64,000 bases of DNA, taken from contig JAZNXU010000036.1 in the NCBI GenBank assembly GCA_045594065.1, positions 33,550 through 97,549 of the forward strand, in the 5' to 3' direction. This document shows, piece by piece, positions 25,715 through 34,476 of this stretch. The notes below the pieces were generated by a model. The model was not told the origin of the DNA. It worked only from the letters and a program-made list of their open reading frames with translations, and did no database searches. Every line of letters starts with the position of its first letter. Within the stretch, counting starts at the first letter, position 1. The position numbers and the translations under genes are program-made. Source of the DNA: SIG565 sp045594065. Lineage in GTDB: Bacteria > Bacillota > Clostridia > Oscillospirales > Acutalibacteraceae.

Positions 25715-25792
25715 CCGGGTGTAGCTCAGTTTGGTATGAGCGCTTGAATGGGGTTCAAGAGGCCGCTAGTTCGACTCTAGTCACTCGGACCA
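25715..25792 (+). tRNA. tRNA-Pro (GGG)
   Basis: Cloverleaf visible: acceptor CCGGGTG pairs with CACTCGG (one G-U), D-arm GTAGCTCAG, anticodon stem CTTGA/TCAAG enclosing ATGGGGT (anticodon GGG), T-loop TTCGACT, encoded CCA. Its 3' 31 bases and the terminator after it recur twice downstream. Confidence 0.95.
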
Positions 25793-26221
25793 ATAAAATC
25801 ACCATAGCTTTTGCTATGGTGATTTTATTATTTCAAATAAATATAGTCGGTTGGCGGCCGATTGAACCCCGGGGTTCAGGCATCGAGCACGAGCGCTGCC
25901 GGTGGCAGATACAGCGAGCGCAAGATGTCGCAGCGGTCAAAAGTTGCCCACGCTCCAAGTGGGTAGCAACTTTTGGGCACCGCAAGTGGTAGCCGCTAGT
26001 TCGACTCTAGTCACTCGGACCAATAAAATCACCATAGCTTTTGCTGTGGTGATTTTATTATTTCAAATAAATATAGTCGGTTGGCGGCCGATTGAACCCC
26101 GGGGTTCAGGCATCGAGCACGAGCGCTGCCGATGGCAGATACAGCGAGCGCAAGATGTCGCAGCGGTCAAAAGTTGCCCACGCTCCAAGTGGGTAGCAAC
26201 TTTTGGGCACCGCAAGTGGTA
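25762..26221 (+). repeat. Two tandem 230-bp units carrying the tRNA-Pro 3' end
   Basis: Units 25762-25991 and 25992-26221 differ at only two positions. Each holds, in order: the 3' 31 bases of tRNA-Pro including CCA; a 16-bp-stem terminator (first copy 25793-25829); a segment (25854-25870) whose reverse complement matches 15 of 17 bases of the tRNA anticodon-to-variable region; a 16-bp perfect palindrome (25863-25878); a CTGCC/GGCAG hairpin; and a long AAAAGTTG/CAACTTTT hairpin. No credible protein is encoded. The only tRNA promoter and 5' half are upstream of unit 1. Confidence 0.93.
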
Positions 26222-26291
26222 GCCGCTAGTTCGACTCTAGTCACTCGGACCAATAAAAGTACCGTAGTTTTTGCTATGGTGCTTTTATTCT
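26222..26291 (+). repeat. Third, partial copy: tRNA-Pro 3' end plus divergent terminator
   Basis: The 31-base tRNA 3' end recurs, then a terminator hairpin (26253-26289) that differs from the first two, with paired changes preserving the stem. This is probably the original terminator end of the locus. Confidence 0.88.
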
Positions 26292-26324
26292 TTCAATGGT
26301 GATTATATTTTTTGTTATGTAATT

Positions 26325-26411
26325 TTAATTAACAGTTTCTTTTTTGATTCCAAAAAACAATCTTAAAATACCTGCTAAAAATTTGGGACTTTTAAAAGTT
26401 ACAACTTTCAT
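26325..26411 (-). CDS. spoVM: Stage V sporulation protein SpoVM (28 aa)
   Basis: Tiny amphipathic-helix protein that binds the curved forespore membrane and recruits SpoIVA for coat assembly. The product begins MKVVTFKSPKFLAGILR and matches B. subtilis SpoVM (26 aa) at MK, Thr5, Lys7, Pro9-Lys10-Phe11-Leu12, Gly14-Ile15 and Arg17, including the conserved Pro9. The ATG at 26411 has GGAGGT five bases upstream. The neighbourhood agrees: in Bacillus spoVM lies downstream of prpC-prkC-cpgA(rsgA), the same order as here. It starts 12 bases after a 51-aa membrane gene. Confidence 0.9.
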   Translation of the reverse strand: MKVVTFKSPKFLAGILRLFFGIKKETVN

Positions 26412-26423
26412 AGCTTACCTCCA

Positions 26424-26579
26424 TTAACCTTTGGCACCAAAAATTCCGAGTACAATTACGGCTATCGCCAATACAGCGATTAGAAACCTTGGTGGGCAAT
26501 AACAGGCAAGCAGTAAGCCTACCGCAAAGGCTGCAAGTATAATAAACTTGCGTTTAGGGTCGCAATGTTTTCTACGCAT
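26424..26579 (-). CDS. Small membrane protein upstream of spoVM (51 aa)
   Basis: A 51-aa product starting MRRKHCDPKRK, with two hydrophobic segments (about 12-27 and 32-47) around the turn CYCPPR. Three cysteines and a strongly basic N-terminus are notable. The ATG at 26579 has GGAGG six bases upstream, a near-ideal site. The stop lies 12 bases before spoVM, so the two are almost certainly co-transcribed; by context a sporulation membrane protein. I do not recognise a named family. Confidence 0.75.
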   Translation of the reverse strand: MRRKHCDPKRKFIILAAFAVGLLLACYCPPRFLIAVLAIAVIVLGIFGAKG

Positions 26580-26656
26580 AAGGCACCTCCGTAAAATGCA
26601 AACCTCAGGAATTTGGGGTTAATACATTATATACAAAGGTGCCGTTAGTGTTACAG

Positions 26657-27604
26657 TTATTTATATCCTTTGATAATCGCCGCGATGGTATTAACCAGCA
26701 CTTCAATTGACATTTTAATTGTTGTTTTGTCGTACTGTTCTTTACCAACTGTATCTATACACCAAGGTGTTTCAAGTGTAAACACATTTAGTCCGCGTTT
26801 CATTACATAATAGGAGAACTTACCCTGACCGTCTTCAGGCTTGCAGCCGCCCATAATACGCTTTTCGTCAATTTCGGGATATTCTCTCGCCCATTTTGCA
26901 GTAAGCGCAGTGAATACCGAGTTGCAGAGAGCGGCCTGTTCTTCACAATTTATAAAATAAATAGGTAAACTAGATGCGATATTATGGTAATCAATCAGAT
27001 ATTCTGCATCCTTATGCATATCTAAAAATTTTACCAGCAACTGCGCCTCTATTTCGGAAAGCGGGTGCTCACCCGAATAATTACCCTGATCACGAGTCCA
27101 AATTGATTTCCAATCGGCATCAAAATTACGGTTAATATCAACCCCGTTTTCATTTTTGCGGTCGTTGTGCTCAAAGCCGTATATATTAACAAGCGGCACA
27201 ACCTCGAAAATAATGTTGCGGCGCATAAAGCCTAAAATAGCATCATCGGTATTATTGCATAATAGTCTAAAAAAGTGAGCAAGAGTCCAAGCACTTCCCT
27301 GCTCATATCCGTGAATACCGGCGGTAATAAGAATTTTAAGCTTGCGAATGGGGAAATCGGTTTGATTATTAATTAATGGATATGAGAAGGAATAACTCTT
27401 GAATTCCCTTCCCGAAACTTCGCCTAATCTTGTGGATTTAACATAAGTGGGAAAGCGTTTCTCCAAATCCTCATAAATGTCAAAAATAACATCGCTATTT
27501 GATTCGATAAGATGAACTTCATCAGACATCGACCCACCTGGGATATTATCGGTGCAGGTGTAAAGCCCACTGCATTCATCCGCAAAATAGTATTTTTTAT
27601 TCAT
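26657..27604 (-). CDS. M14-family zinc carboxypeptidase-like protein
   Basis: A 315-aa protein with the M14 zinc site: His98 and Glu101 in AGIHGYEQG, His207 in IDYHN, substrate-binding Arg159 in DINRNFD and the likely catalytic Glu278 in TLETPW. No signal peptide is present, so it probably acts in the cytoplasm, perhaps on small peptides or murein peptides. It lies between rsgA and the spoVM pair; the start ATG follows AAGGAAGAG. Substrate cannot be told from sequence. Confidence 0.87.
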   Translation of the reverse strand: MNKKYYFADECSGLYTCTDNIPGGSMSDEVHLIESNSDVIFDIYEDLEKRFPTYVKSTRLGEVSGREFKSYSFSYPLINNQTDFPIRKLKILITAGIHGYEQGSAWTLAHFFRLLCNNTDDAILGFMRRNIIFEVVPLVNIYGFEHNDRKNENGVDINRNFDADWKSIWTRDQGNYSGEHPLSEIEAQLLVKFLDMHKDAEYLIDYHNIASSLPIYFINCEEQAALCNSVFTALTAKWAREYPEIDEKRIMGGCKPEDGQGKFSYYVMKRGLNVFTLETPWCIDTVGKEQYDKTTIKMSIEVLVNTIAAIIKGYK

Positions 27605-27617
27605 ATAACTCTTCCTT

Positions 27618-28496
27618 TTACTTGGTTTGCCACCTTTTTAAATCCTTAAGTTCACCAAAAATCAATTTGTAACTTTCATGTCGGCTGACCTTGATATCTC
27701 CGTTTTTAACAGCCTCAATTACGGCACAACCTTTTTCGGTAGTGTGTGAGCAACCCGTAAATTTGCAATGCGGAATATACTCTTCGAATTCTTTAAAGTA
27801 ATATTCTAGATTCTCTTTGAAAGTATAATCGTTTTTAAGGGCTTCAATTTCCGAAAATCCGGGGGTATCGACAACATATCCACCATTGGGAAGCGGATAA
27901 ATCTCGGTATGCCTTGTGGTGTGTCTGCCACGACCCAACTTTTCACTGACATCGCCTGTTTGGATTGTATCATTGAGGAATAAATTAAGAATACTCGATT
28001 TCCCAACACCAGAATTCCCCGTAAGCACTGACACAGAATTTTCGAATTCTTTAGCAAGTTCAGACTGACCTGTACCGTCTTTCGCCGAAGTAATGATAGT
28101 TTTGTAGCCTGCCTTAGTGTAGCAATCGGCATATTCGGAAAAATCCCCCAAGTCCGACTTATTAAACACTAATATAGGCTCAATTCCCTTGTACTCGCAA
28201 ATGGCAATAAAGGTATCGATAATATAACAATTAGGCTTGGGAGTGGCATAAGACGAAACAATAAATGCCTTATCAACATTTGCAACAGGCGGGCGCACTA
28301 GAAAATTCTTGCGCTTCTCTATTCTTTCAACAACACCTGTTTTACCATCGCCCTCAGGGGTAAAGAAAATATAATCACCAACAAGTGGAGTTTCCTTGCT
28401 TTTTCGCATTACACCGCGCGCCTTGCAGGTGTAAATACCATCTTCGGCTTTTACATAATAAAAACCTGAGAGCATCTTAATGATAATTCCTTGCAT
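27618..28496 (-). CDS. rsgA: Ribosome small-subunit GTPase RsgA
   Basis: Circularly permuted GTPase acting late in 30S maturation. The 292 aa comprise an OB-fold N-terminus, G4 motif NKSDL before the P-loop GNSGVGKSSILN, G3 DTPGF, and a C-terminal zinc site (HCKFTGCSHTTEKGC). The ATG overlaps the prkC stop by one base (TAATG). Order stp-prkC-rsgA is conserved in Firmicutes. Confidence 0.97.
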   Translation of the reverse strand: MQGIIIKMLSGFYYVKAEDGIYTCKARGVMRKSKETPLVGDYIFFTPEGDGKTGVVERIEKRKNFLVRPPVANVDKAFIVSSYATPKPNCYIIDTFIAICEYKGIEPILVFNKSDLGDFSEYADCYTKAGYKTIITSAKDGTGQSELAKEFENSVSVLTGNSGVGKSSILNLFLNDTIQTGDVSEKLGRGRHTTRHTEIYPLPNGGYVVDTPGFSEIEALKNDYTFKENLEYYFKEFEEYIPHCKFTGCSHTTEKGCAVIEAVKNGDIKVSRHESYKLIFGELKDLKRWQTK

Positions 28497-30445
28497 TACT
28501 CATTCTCCGAGGAATTTGTAACTGTGTAATCTTTAATAGATTTGACTGCACCGGTTTTCAAATTGATTTCAATATCCATAATGGGCGTATATTCAGTATG
28601 CTCTGCATTCTTGATTTTGATTTGTGCAGTGATTTTTTCGGATTCAGAGGTGATTCCCGTAAATTTATGAGATTTAGCAGTTGCATCTAATCCCGTTTTC
28701 TCCTGCACCATTTTACTGTCTACCCAAATTGAAACAGCTGTTGTACCTTCAGCAAACTGAACTGTAACATCCGAAGTATATGAGGTTTTACCGGAGCTTA
28801 CAAAGAGATTGATAGCAGTACCCTTGCCTGCCTGTTTAACTTTAGATGGGTCGGGATCTTGAGAATCAACTCTACCCTTTGGATTGGTTGAATTATCAAC
28901 CTCCTTAACCTCGCCCACAATAAATCCAGCTTTAACAATTTCCTTTTTAGCCGCCTCAAGCTCAAGTCCTACTAACGACGGAACATCAACATAGATTGTA
29001 GGAGGTCCATCACTGATGAAAATAGTAACCTCTGTACCCTCCGATACCTTTGAGCCAATAGAGGGCTCAGTTCTTACAACTAAATCTTTATCTACATTTT
29101 CGTTGGGCTCACGTGATATTTTAACTACAAAGCCCTCGGTCTTCAACTGATTCATAGCGTAAGTTTCTGTGCTGCCAGAAACATCAGGCACCGTAATAGT
29201 CTTCGGACCCATACTTACCCAAAGAGTAATTGTAGCGCCCTTTTTAAGATTACGGTTAGCAGGCTGTGACTGCTGAAAAACAGTACCTGCAGCATATTCA
29301 GAGTTATAATCGCTCTTATAAGTAATAACAAAATTCTCGTTATACTCGCTGTTTGACACGACTTCTGACTGAGTAACGCCTACAAATTGCGGGCACTTAA
29401 TTTCAGAGCCAGTATTGCCTGTAAGTCTTGGGAAGAAGAAGATTGCAAGTGCAATAATAGCCACAACGAATGTTACTGCAACACCTGCAAGAATAGGAAT
29501 TATTGGGGCTCTTTCGTCCGCCTTAATCTCATCCTCAGGTTGAATTTCGCCCTCATCAGTGCTGATAAATTTTGTGGGAGAATCATCAACGAAATAGGTG
29601 TATTCAAAGGTAATTGCAGGGTCTTTTTTGAACTTCTCAAGATCGCACAGCATCTCAGATGATGACTTATAGCGGCTCATTGTATCTTTCTGCATAGCGT
29701 GAATTACAATCTGCTCAAGTCCTTGAGGGATTGAGCCGTTAACCTCGGTCAGAGGCTTTGGCTCACGCTGAAGCTGCATAATTGCAACAGATACCGCACT
29801 TTCAGCCTGAAATGGTAACTGACCTGTAAGCATTTCATACATCATAACGCCGACAGAATAAATATCTGCCTTTTCATCGGTAACTTCACCACGGGCTTGC
29901 TCAGGACTTATATAATGAACGGAGCCTATCGCCTTATCGGTTATAGTTTTCTGTTCACTACGGGCAAAACGCGCTATACCGAAATCAGTAACCTTAATGG
30001 TATTATCCGGTAAAACCATAATATTCTGGGGTTTAACATCGCGGTGAACAATGCCTCTGTCATGAGCATGCTGAAGACCTCTTAGAATTTGCAAAGTAAA
30101 ATGCACAGCATCTTTCCAAGTAAGACAGCCTTCCCTTTCTATATACTCCTTTAGCGTAATACCGTCAATATACTCCATTACGATATACTGAATTATATCA
30201 CCAAAGCTAACATCAAAAATTTTAACAATATTTTGATGAGAAAGCAGAGAAATGGCTTTCGACTCATTCTTAAATCTGCGTAAGAATTCCTCATTTTTTG
30301 CATATTCCTGCTTCAAAATCTTAACGGCAACTGTTTTGTTCTCAAGATTATCATAAGCCTTATAAACTACAGCCATACCGCCTACACCTAAAATTTCGTG
30401 TATTTCATATCGTCCGTCTAATCTTTTTCCAACAAACTTATCCAT
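28496..30445 (-). CDS. prkC: Ser/Thr kinase with PASTA repeats (PrkC)
   Basis: Membrane Hanks-type kinase sensing muropeptides or lipid II. Kinase domain about residues 8-270 with VAVKIL (Lys42), HRDVKPQN, TDFGIA and SPEQARG; one membrane helix about 315-337; three extracellular PASTA repeats about 345-550 (VPDVSG, VPSLVGLE); and a further C-terminal extracellular domain of about 95 aa. The 649 aa start at the ATG at 30445, after AGGTG. In Bacillus it promotes germination. It follows the cognate phosphatase gene. Confidence 0.95.
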   Translation of the reverse strand: MDKFVGKRLDGRYEIHEILGVGGMAVVYKAYDNLENKTVAVKILKQEYAKNEEFLRRFKNESKAISLLSHQNIVKIFDVSFGDIIQYIVMEYIDGITLKEYIEREGCLTWKDAVHFTLQILRGLQHAHDRGIVHRDVKPQNIMVLPDNTIKVTDFGIARFARSEQKTITDKAIGSVHYISPEQARGEVTDEKADIYSVGVMMYEMLTGQLPFQAESAVSVAIMQLQREPKPLTEVNGSIPQGLEQIVIHAMQKDTMSRYKSSSEMLCDLEKFKKDPAITFEYTYFVDDSPTKFISTDEGEIQPEDEIKADERAPIIPILAGVAVTFVVAIIALAIFFFPRLTGNTGSEIKCPQFVGVTQSEVVSNSEYNENFVITYKSDYNSEYAAGTVFQQSQPANRNLKKGATITLWVSMGPKTITVPDVSGSTETYAMNQLKTEGFVVKISREPNENVDKDLVVRTEPSIGSKVSEGTEVTIFISDGPPTIYVDVPSLVGLELEAAKKEIVKAGFIVGEVKEVDNSTNPKGRVDSQDPDPSKVKQAGKGTAINLFVSSGKTSYTSDVTVQFAEGTTAVSIWVDSKMVQEKTGLDATAKSHKFTGITSESEKITAQIKIKNAEHTEYTPIMDIEINLKTGAVKSIKDYTVTNSSENE

Positions 30446-30489
30446 AAAACACCTATCCATTTCTATTAAAAGATAATCAGTTATCTAAC

Positions 30490-31218
30490 TTAGTCTAAAG
30501 CAACAGCAGTAACGGTAACATTATCGCCGCTGTCGCGCTCATTTGCGAGATTCACAAGAGCATCAGGCACAACCTTAAGCTCGTTATTATTGACAATCTC
30601 GGATAAAGCTTCGGCTGTAATAACATTACTTATACCGTCGGTACACAAAATAAGCTTACTATTATTAAGTTTTACTTCCGTGAAATCGCAATCAATAGCA
30701 TCTAAAATACCGATAGCTCTGGTAATTACATTTCTTTTTGGATGATTTCGTGCTTCTTCCGGAGTTAAATGTCCATTCTCAATAAGAGTCTGTATCATTG
30801 AATGGTCACGAGTTATCTGAGTAACCTCGGAATCACTAATTAAGTAGGCTCGGCTATCGCCTACATGGGCAATGTAAACAGTTTCGCCCATAATGAAAGC
30901 CACAACCGCCGTTGTTCCCATTCCGCTATAGTTTGCATCACGCTGAGCCAATTCGTAAATTTCGGCGTTTGCAGTGTCAATCGCGCTGCAAAGCATATTT
31001 TTTATCGAAATCGGCTTCATATCAGGTACAAAGGAACGCTTAATATAATCGGAAATAATATTTATTGCCATACCGCTTGCAACATTGCCGGCATTAGCTC
31101 CACCCATACCGTCACACACGATTGAAACCGCGGTGTTGGCGCTAAGCACGACATTGAGAAATGCATCTTGATTAGAATGCCTCATAGTGCCTATATCGGT
31201 AGCTCCGTAAATTTGCAT
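30490..31218 (-). CDS. stp: PP2C-family protein phosphatase
   Basis: Metal-dependent Ser/Thr phosphatase that reverses PrkC phosphorylation. The 242 aa show the PP2C acidic motifs: SNQDAFL, VCDGMGGANAG, AHVGDSRAYLI, LCTDGIS and GDNVTV. It starts right after rlmN ends, with GGAGGGTAC upstream, and directly precedes prkC. Confidence 0.96.
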   Translation of the reverse strand: MQIYGATDIGTMRHSNQDAFLNVVLSANTAVSIVCDGMGGANAGNVASGMAINIISDYIKRSFVPDMKPISIKNMLCSAIDTANAEIYELAQRDANYSGMGTTAVVAFIMGETVYIAHVGDSRAYLISDSEVTQITRDHSMIQTLIENGHLTPEEARNHPKRNVITRAIGILDAIDCDFTEVKLNNSKLILCTDGISNVITAEALSEIVNNNELKVVPDALVNLANERDSGDNVTVTAVALD

Positions 31219-32259
31219 TTATGTACCCTCCTTTTCAATGTTTTTTCTTCGCAACTGTCCGCAAGAGGCTTCAATATCTGCCCCAAGTGTGCGGCGCACC
31301 GTTGCGGTAATGCCTTTGGAATTTATATAATCGGCAAATTTCTTCACCGTATTATTATCAGCTTTTTTAAAATCATTTTCCTTAACAGGATTTGCAGGAA
31401 TCAAATTAATGTGGCTCATAATTCCCTTGAGCCTTTTCACGAGTTCATCAGCGCACTCTTTAGAATCATTCACACCGCTTATCATTGCATACTCAAAAGA
31501 AATACGCCTACCGGTGACCGCCTGATAATCGCGGCACGCTTTTAAAAGCTTATCAATATTCCAACTATTGTTAACCCTCATCATACTGCTACGGATATTA
31601 TCGTTAGGAGCGTGAAGTGATACCGAAAGAGTTATTGGCAGCCCAAGCTCTGCAAGCTTATAAATACCGGTAACCACACCAGAGGTTGAAAGTGATATAT
31701 GACGAAGTCCTATATTTAAACCTTTTTCGTGGGATACGAGCTGTAGGAATTTTACCGAATTCTCAAAATTATCAAGCGGCTCACCCATGCCCATCATAAC
31801 AACATTGGAAATTCTCACATTATTATCAAGTCCCGCAGTTATTACCTGTGAAAGCATCTCCGAGGCTGTAAGGTTGCGGGAAAGTCCGTTAAGACCTGAT
31901 GCGCAAAAGCTGCAACCCATTCGGCAGCCAACTTGTGTAGAAATGCATACTGTGTAGCCGTGCTTATACTGCATAAATACTGACTCAATATACTCGCCGT
32001 CAGACAATCTATAAAGGTATTTTACAGTGCCGTCAATTTTCGACACAAGCCTTTGTTCAATTTCCACTCCCGCAATATAGCAATCAGCCTCAAGCCTTTC
32101 ACGAAGAGATTTCGGGATATTTGTCATATCATCAAAAGATTTTACACCCTGATGCAACCAATTGAAAATCTGTTCGCCGCGGTAAGCAGGCTCACCTATC
32201 GACTTTAAATATTCCTTGATTTCGGGAATATCCATAGATTTTATATCAATTTTCGGCAA
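31219..32259 (-). CDS. rlmN: Dual-specificity 23S rRNA/tRNA methyltransferase RlmN
   Basis: Radical SAM enzyme methylating A2503 of 23S rRNA and A37 of tRNAs. The 346 aa contain the CxxxCxxC cluster motif in GCRMGCSFCASG, MGMGEPLDNF, and the C-terminal methyl-carrying cysteine in IEASCGQL. TTG start with GAGGTG six bases upstream. Confidence 0.97.
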   Translation of the reverse strand: MPKIDIKSMDIPEIKEYLKSIGEPAYRGEQIFNWLHQGVKSFDDMTNIPKSLRERLEADCYIAGVEIEQRLVSKIDGTVKYLYRLSDGEYIESVFMQYKHGYTVCISTQVGCRMGCSFCASGLNGLSRNLTASEMLSQVITAGLDNNVRISNVVMMGMGEPLDNFENSVKFLQLVSHEKGLNIGLRHISLSTSGVVTGIYKLAELGLPITLSVSLHAPNDNIRSSMMRVNNSWNIDKLLKACRDYQAVTGRRISFEYAMISGVNDSKECADELVKRLKGIMSHINLIPANPVKENDFKKADNNTVKKFADYINSKGITATVRRTLGADIEASCGQLRRKNIEKEGT

Positions 32260-32271
32260 AATATCACCTCA

Positions 32272-33543
32272 TTACTTGCGGAGAATTAAGGCTGTGAAAA
32301 AGCCATCGCCGCCATCCTTTTTTGGCATATAGGTTTTAACCTTTTCTAATTTAAATTCTTTATTATTTTCTAAAAACTTTTCAACAATTCTTTCATTTTC
32401 CGCCTTACGGACGGTGCAGGTTGAATATACAAGCCTGCCGTTCGGCTTTAAATAGTTAACAGCGGTTTCAAGAATTTTCAGTTGAACAGCTTCAAGCTCT
32501 ATAAAATCGTGTTCATTCTTATATTTAATATCGGGTTTTCGCCTTATAATACCTAGTCCCGAGCACGGAACATCACATAAAACCGCATCAAACAAGCCAA
32601 GCTGCGAATTAAATTTTGTTGCATCGTTAACCATTGGCTTAATAATGTTAATACCGAGTCGCTCGGCACCTTTTTTAATAAGCTCTGTACGGTGCGGGTG
32701 AATATCACAAGAAACAATTTCGCCCTTATTTTCCATAAGTAGCGCCAAAGAAAAGCTTTTACCACCGGGAGCCGCACACAAATCGAGAACGCGCTCTTTT
32801 GCGCGAGGCATCAGCACTGCGGCGCACCTTTGAGAACTTAAGTCCTGAACATAAAACAATCCTTGCTTATATGGCTCAAAGTTTTCGGTATTAAAACCAC
32901 CCTCTGTTATACGTACTGCCATTTCGCTTAAGATTTCATTATCCCTACCGTTTTGCTTTAAGGTATCGGATAATTCTTCAGCAGAATTTTTGAGGGTATT
33001 AACCCTTAATACAAGTGGTGGAGAAAGCACCGATTGCTCTAAATAATCGATAACCGTATTAAGATCGTAATCATTAATAAGTTCGGTAATTATCCATTCG
33101 GGGCAGGAATACCTAACGCTCAGCGCAAACACCGAATTATCAGCGGGAAGTTTAATAGGATTCCTTATATAATTTCTGAGCACTGCATTGCAAAACCCCG
33201 AATTATAAGCTTCTTTAGAGCTTTTTACAAGCTTTACCGACTCATTAACCGCCGCCGATGCAGGAATATTATCGGTAAAGATCAACTGATATAGACCAAT
33301 CCTTAAGCACTCAAGCGTATACGGTTTAATTTTGGTGACGGTCTTACCTGTTAATTTTTTCAGGATGTAATCAAGTGTAATTTTAGTATCAAGCACCCCA
33401 TAAAAAAGCGCAGTTGCAAGAGCCCTATCATTCACTTCTGGATTTGCTGAGTTTAGGATTTCGTTTAAGGCAATATTTGAATAAGCGGTATCATTGTTTA
33501 CACGCATTAGTGCGCTTACTGCGATTTTTCTCGCATTTGCCAT
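32272..33543 (-). CDS. rsmB: 16S rRNA m5C967 methyltransferase RsmB
   Basis: A 423-aa protein with an N-terminal NusB-like RNA-binding domain (about 1-140) and a C-terminal SAM domain with LDLCAAPGGKSF, the first catalytic Cys in DVPCSGLG and the second in YSTCTVRKAEN. Start ATG with GGAGG upstream; 14 bases after fmt. Confidence 0.96.
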   Translation of the reverse strand: MANARKIAVSALMRVNNDTAYSNIALNEILNSANPEVNDRALATALFYGVLDTKITLDYILKKLTGKTVTKIKPYTLECLRIGLYQLIFTDNIPASAAVNESVKLVKSSKEAYNSGFCNAVLRNYIRNPIKLPADNSVFALSVRYSCPEWIITELINDYDLNTVIDYLEQSVLSPPLVLRVNTLKNSAEELSDTLKQNGRDNEILSEMAVRITEGGFNTENFEPYKQGLFYVQDLSSQRCAAVLMPRAKERVLDLCAAPGGKSFSLALLMENKGEIVSCDIHPHRTELIKKGAERLGINIIKPMVNDATKFNSQLGLFDAVLCDVPCSGLGIIRRKPDIKYKNEHDFIELEAVQLKILETAVNYLKPNGRLVYSTCTVRKAENERIVEKFLENNKEFKLEKVKTYMPKKDGGDGFFTALILRK

Positions 33544-33557
33544 ACCTTAAACCTCCG

Positions 33558-34475
33558 TTATATCTTTAGTCCTACCTCAATTTTATTACCAAGTAAAAAC
33601 TGTGTATCCGTAGTACGCTTACCGCCCTCAAGCTGAATATCGCAAAGTCTTATTGCTCCTTTTCCACAGGCGATAACTAATTCTTTATCACTTTTAATAA
33701 CCGCACCTATTTCCCCTGAGGCATCAACCATTTCTGTTTTATATACCTTAAGGCGCTTGCCGTTTAAGAAAGTATACGCGGCGGGCCAAGAATAAAATCC
33801 GCGCACAAGATTGTGAATATCCTGCGCTGATTTACTGAAATCAATTTGACCCATTTCCTTTTTTATCATAGGTGCATAGGTGGCTTCCTTTTCATTTTGG
33901 GGAGTTCTGACTGCTGTACCGTTTTCGATTTTTTCAAGTGTCGAGCAAAGAAGCTCACCTGCCAAAACAGCTAATCTATCAAATAGCTCTTCAGCGGTTT
34001 CATCTTCTCCAATATCTATAACCGACATTTCAATAATATCACCGGTGTCTATCCCATCATCCATATACATAGTTGTAATTCCTGTTTGCTTTTCGCCGCA
34101 AACAATCGACCACTGTATAGGTGAAGAACCACGATATTTCGGCAAGAGCGATGCATGTGCGTTAATACAGCCAAATTTAGGTAAATCTAAAATTTCTCTA
34201 GGCAAAATTTTTCCGTAAGCCACAACCACTATGATTTCTGGATTCAACTGTTTTAATAGTTGATATGCTGCGCCGTCGCGCAAGGTTTCGGGCTGGTAAA
34301 CGGGAATATTATTTTCTAAAGCCAATACCTTTACGGGCGGTGGGGTCATAATCTGTTTTCTGCCTACGGGCTTATCGGGTTTTGTGAAAACCGCCGATAT
34401 ACTGTGCCCTGCATCTATTAATTTTTTAAGGCTTTCCGCCGCAATATCGGGCGTACCCATAAAAACAATATTCAT
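33558..34475 (-). CDS. fmt: Methionyl-tRNA formyltransferase
   Basis: Formylates initiator Met-tRNA. The 305 aa contain the formyl-transfer core with NAHASLLPKYRGSSPIQW and the loop DDGIDTGDI, then the C-terminal tRNA-binding barrel. The ATG at 34475 is chosen over the GTG at 34484 because AGGTG lies at proper spacing; def ends just before it. The def-fmt pair is conserved. Confidence 0.97.
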   Translation of the reverse strand: MNIVFMGTPDIAAESLKKLIDAGHSISAVFTKPDKPVGRKQIMTPPPVKVLALENNIPVYQPETLRDGAAYQLLKQLNPEIIVVVAYGKILPREILDLPKFGCINAHASLLPKYRGSSPIQWSIVCGEKQTGITTMYMDDGIDTGDIIEMSVIDIGEDETAEELFDRLAVLAGELLCSTLEKIENGTAVRTPQNEKEATYAPMIKKEMGQIDFSKSAQDIHNLVRGFYSWPAAYTFLNGKRLKVYKTEMVDASGEIGAVIKSDKELVIACGKGAIRLCDIQLEGGKRTTDTQFLLGNKIEVGLKI

Positions 34476-34476
34476 A

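Noticed and set aside
25711..26222. Two overlapping plus-strand frames of 93 and 106 codons across the tRNA-Pro repeats
   Set aside because: They translate the tRNA, its terminators and the repeat itself, repeat the same peptide in each unit and lack ribosome binding sites.
26580..26656. Sigma-E promoter for the 51-aa gene and spoVM
   Set aside because: A TATAAT-like box is present but neither a good -35 for sigma A nor the sigma-E consensus can be placed with confidence.
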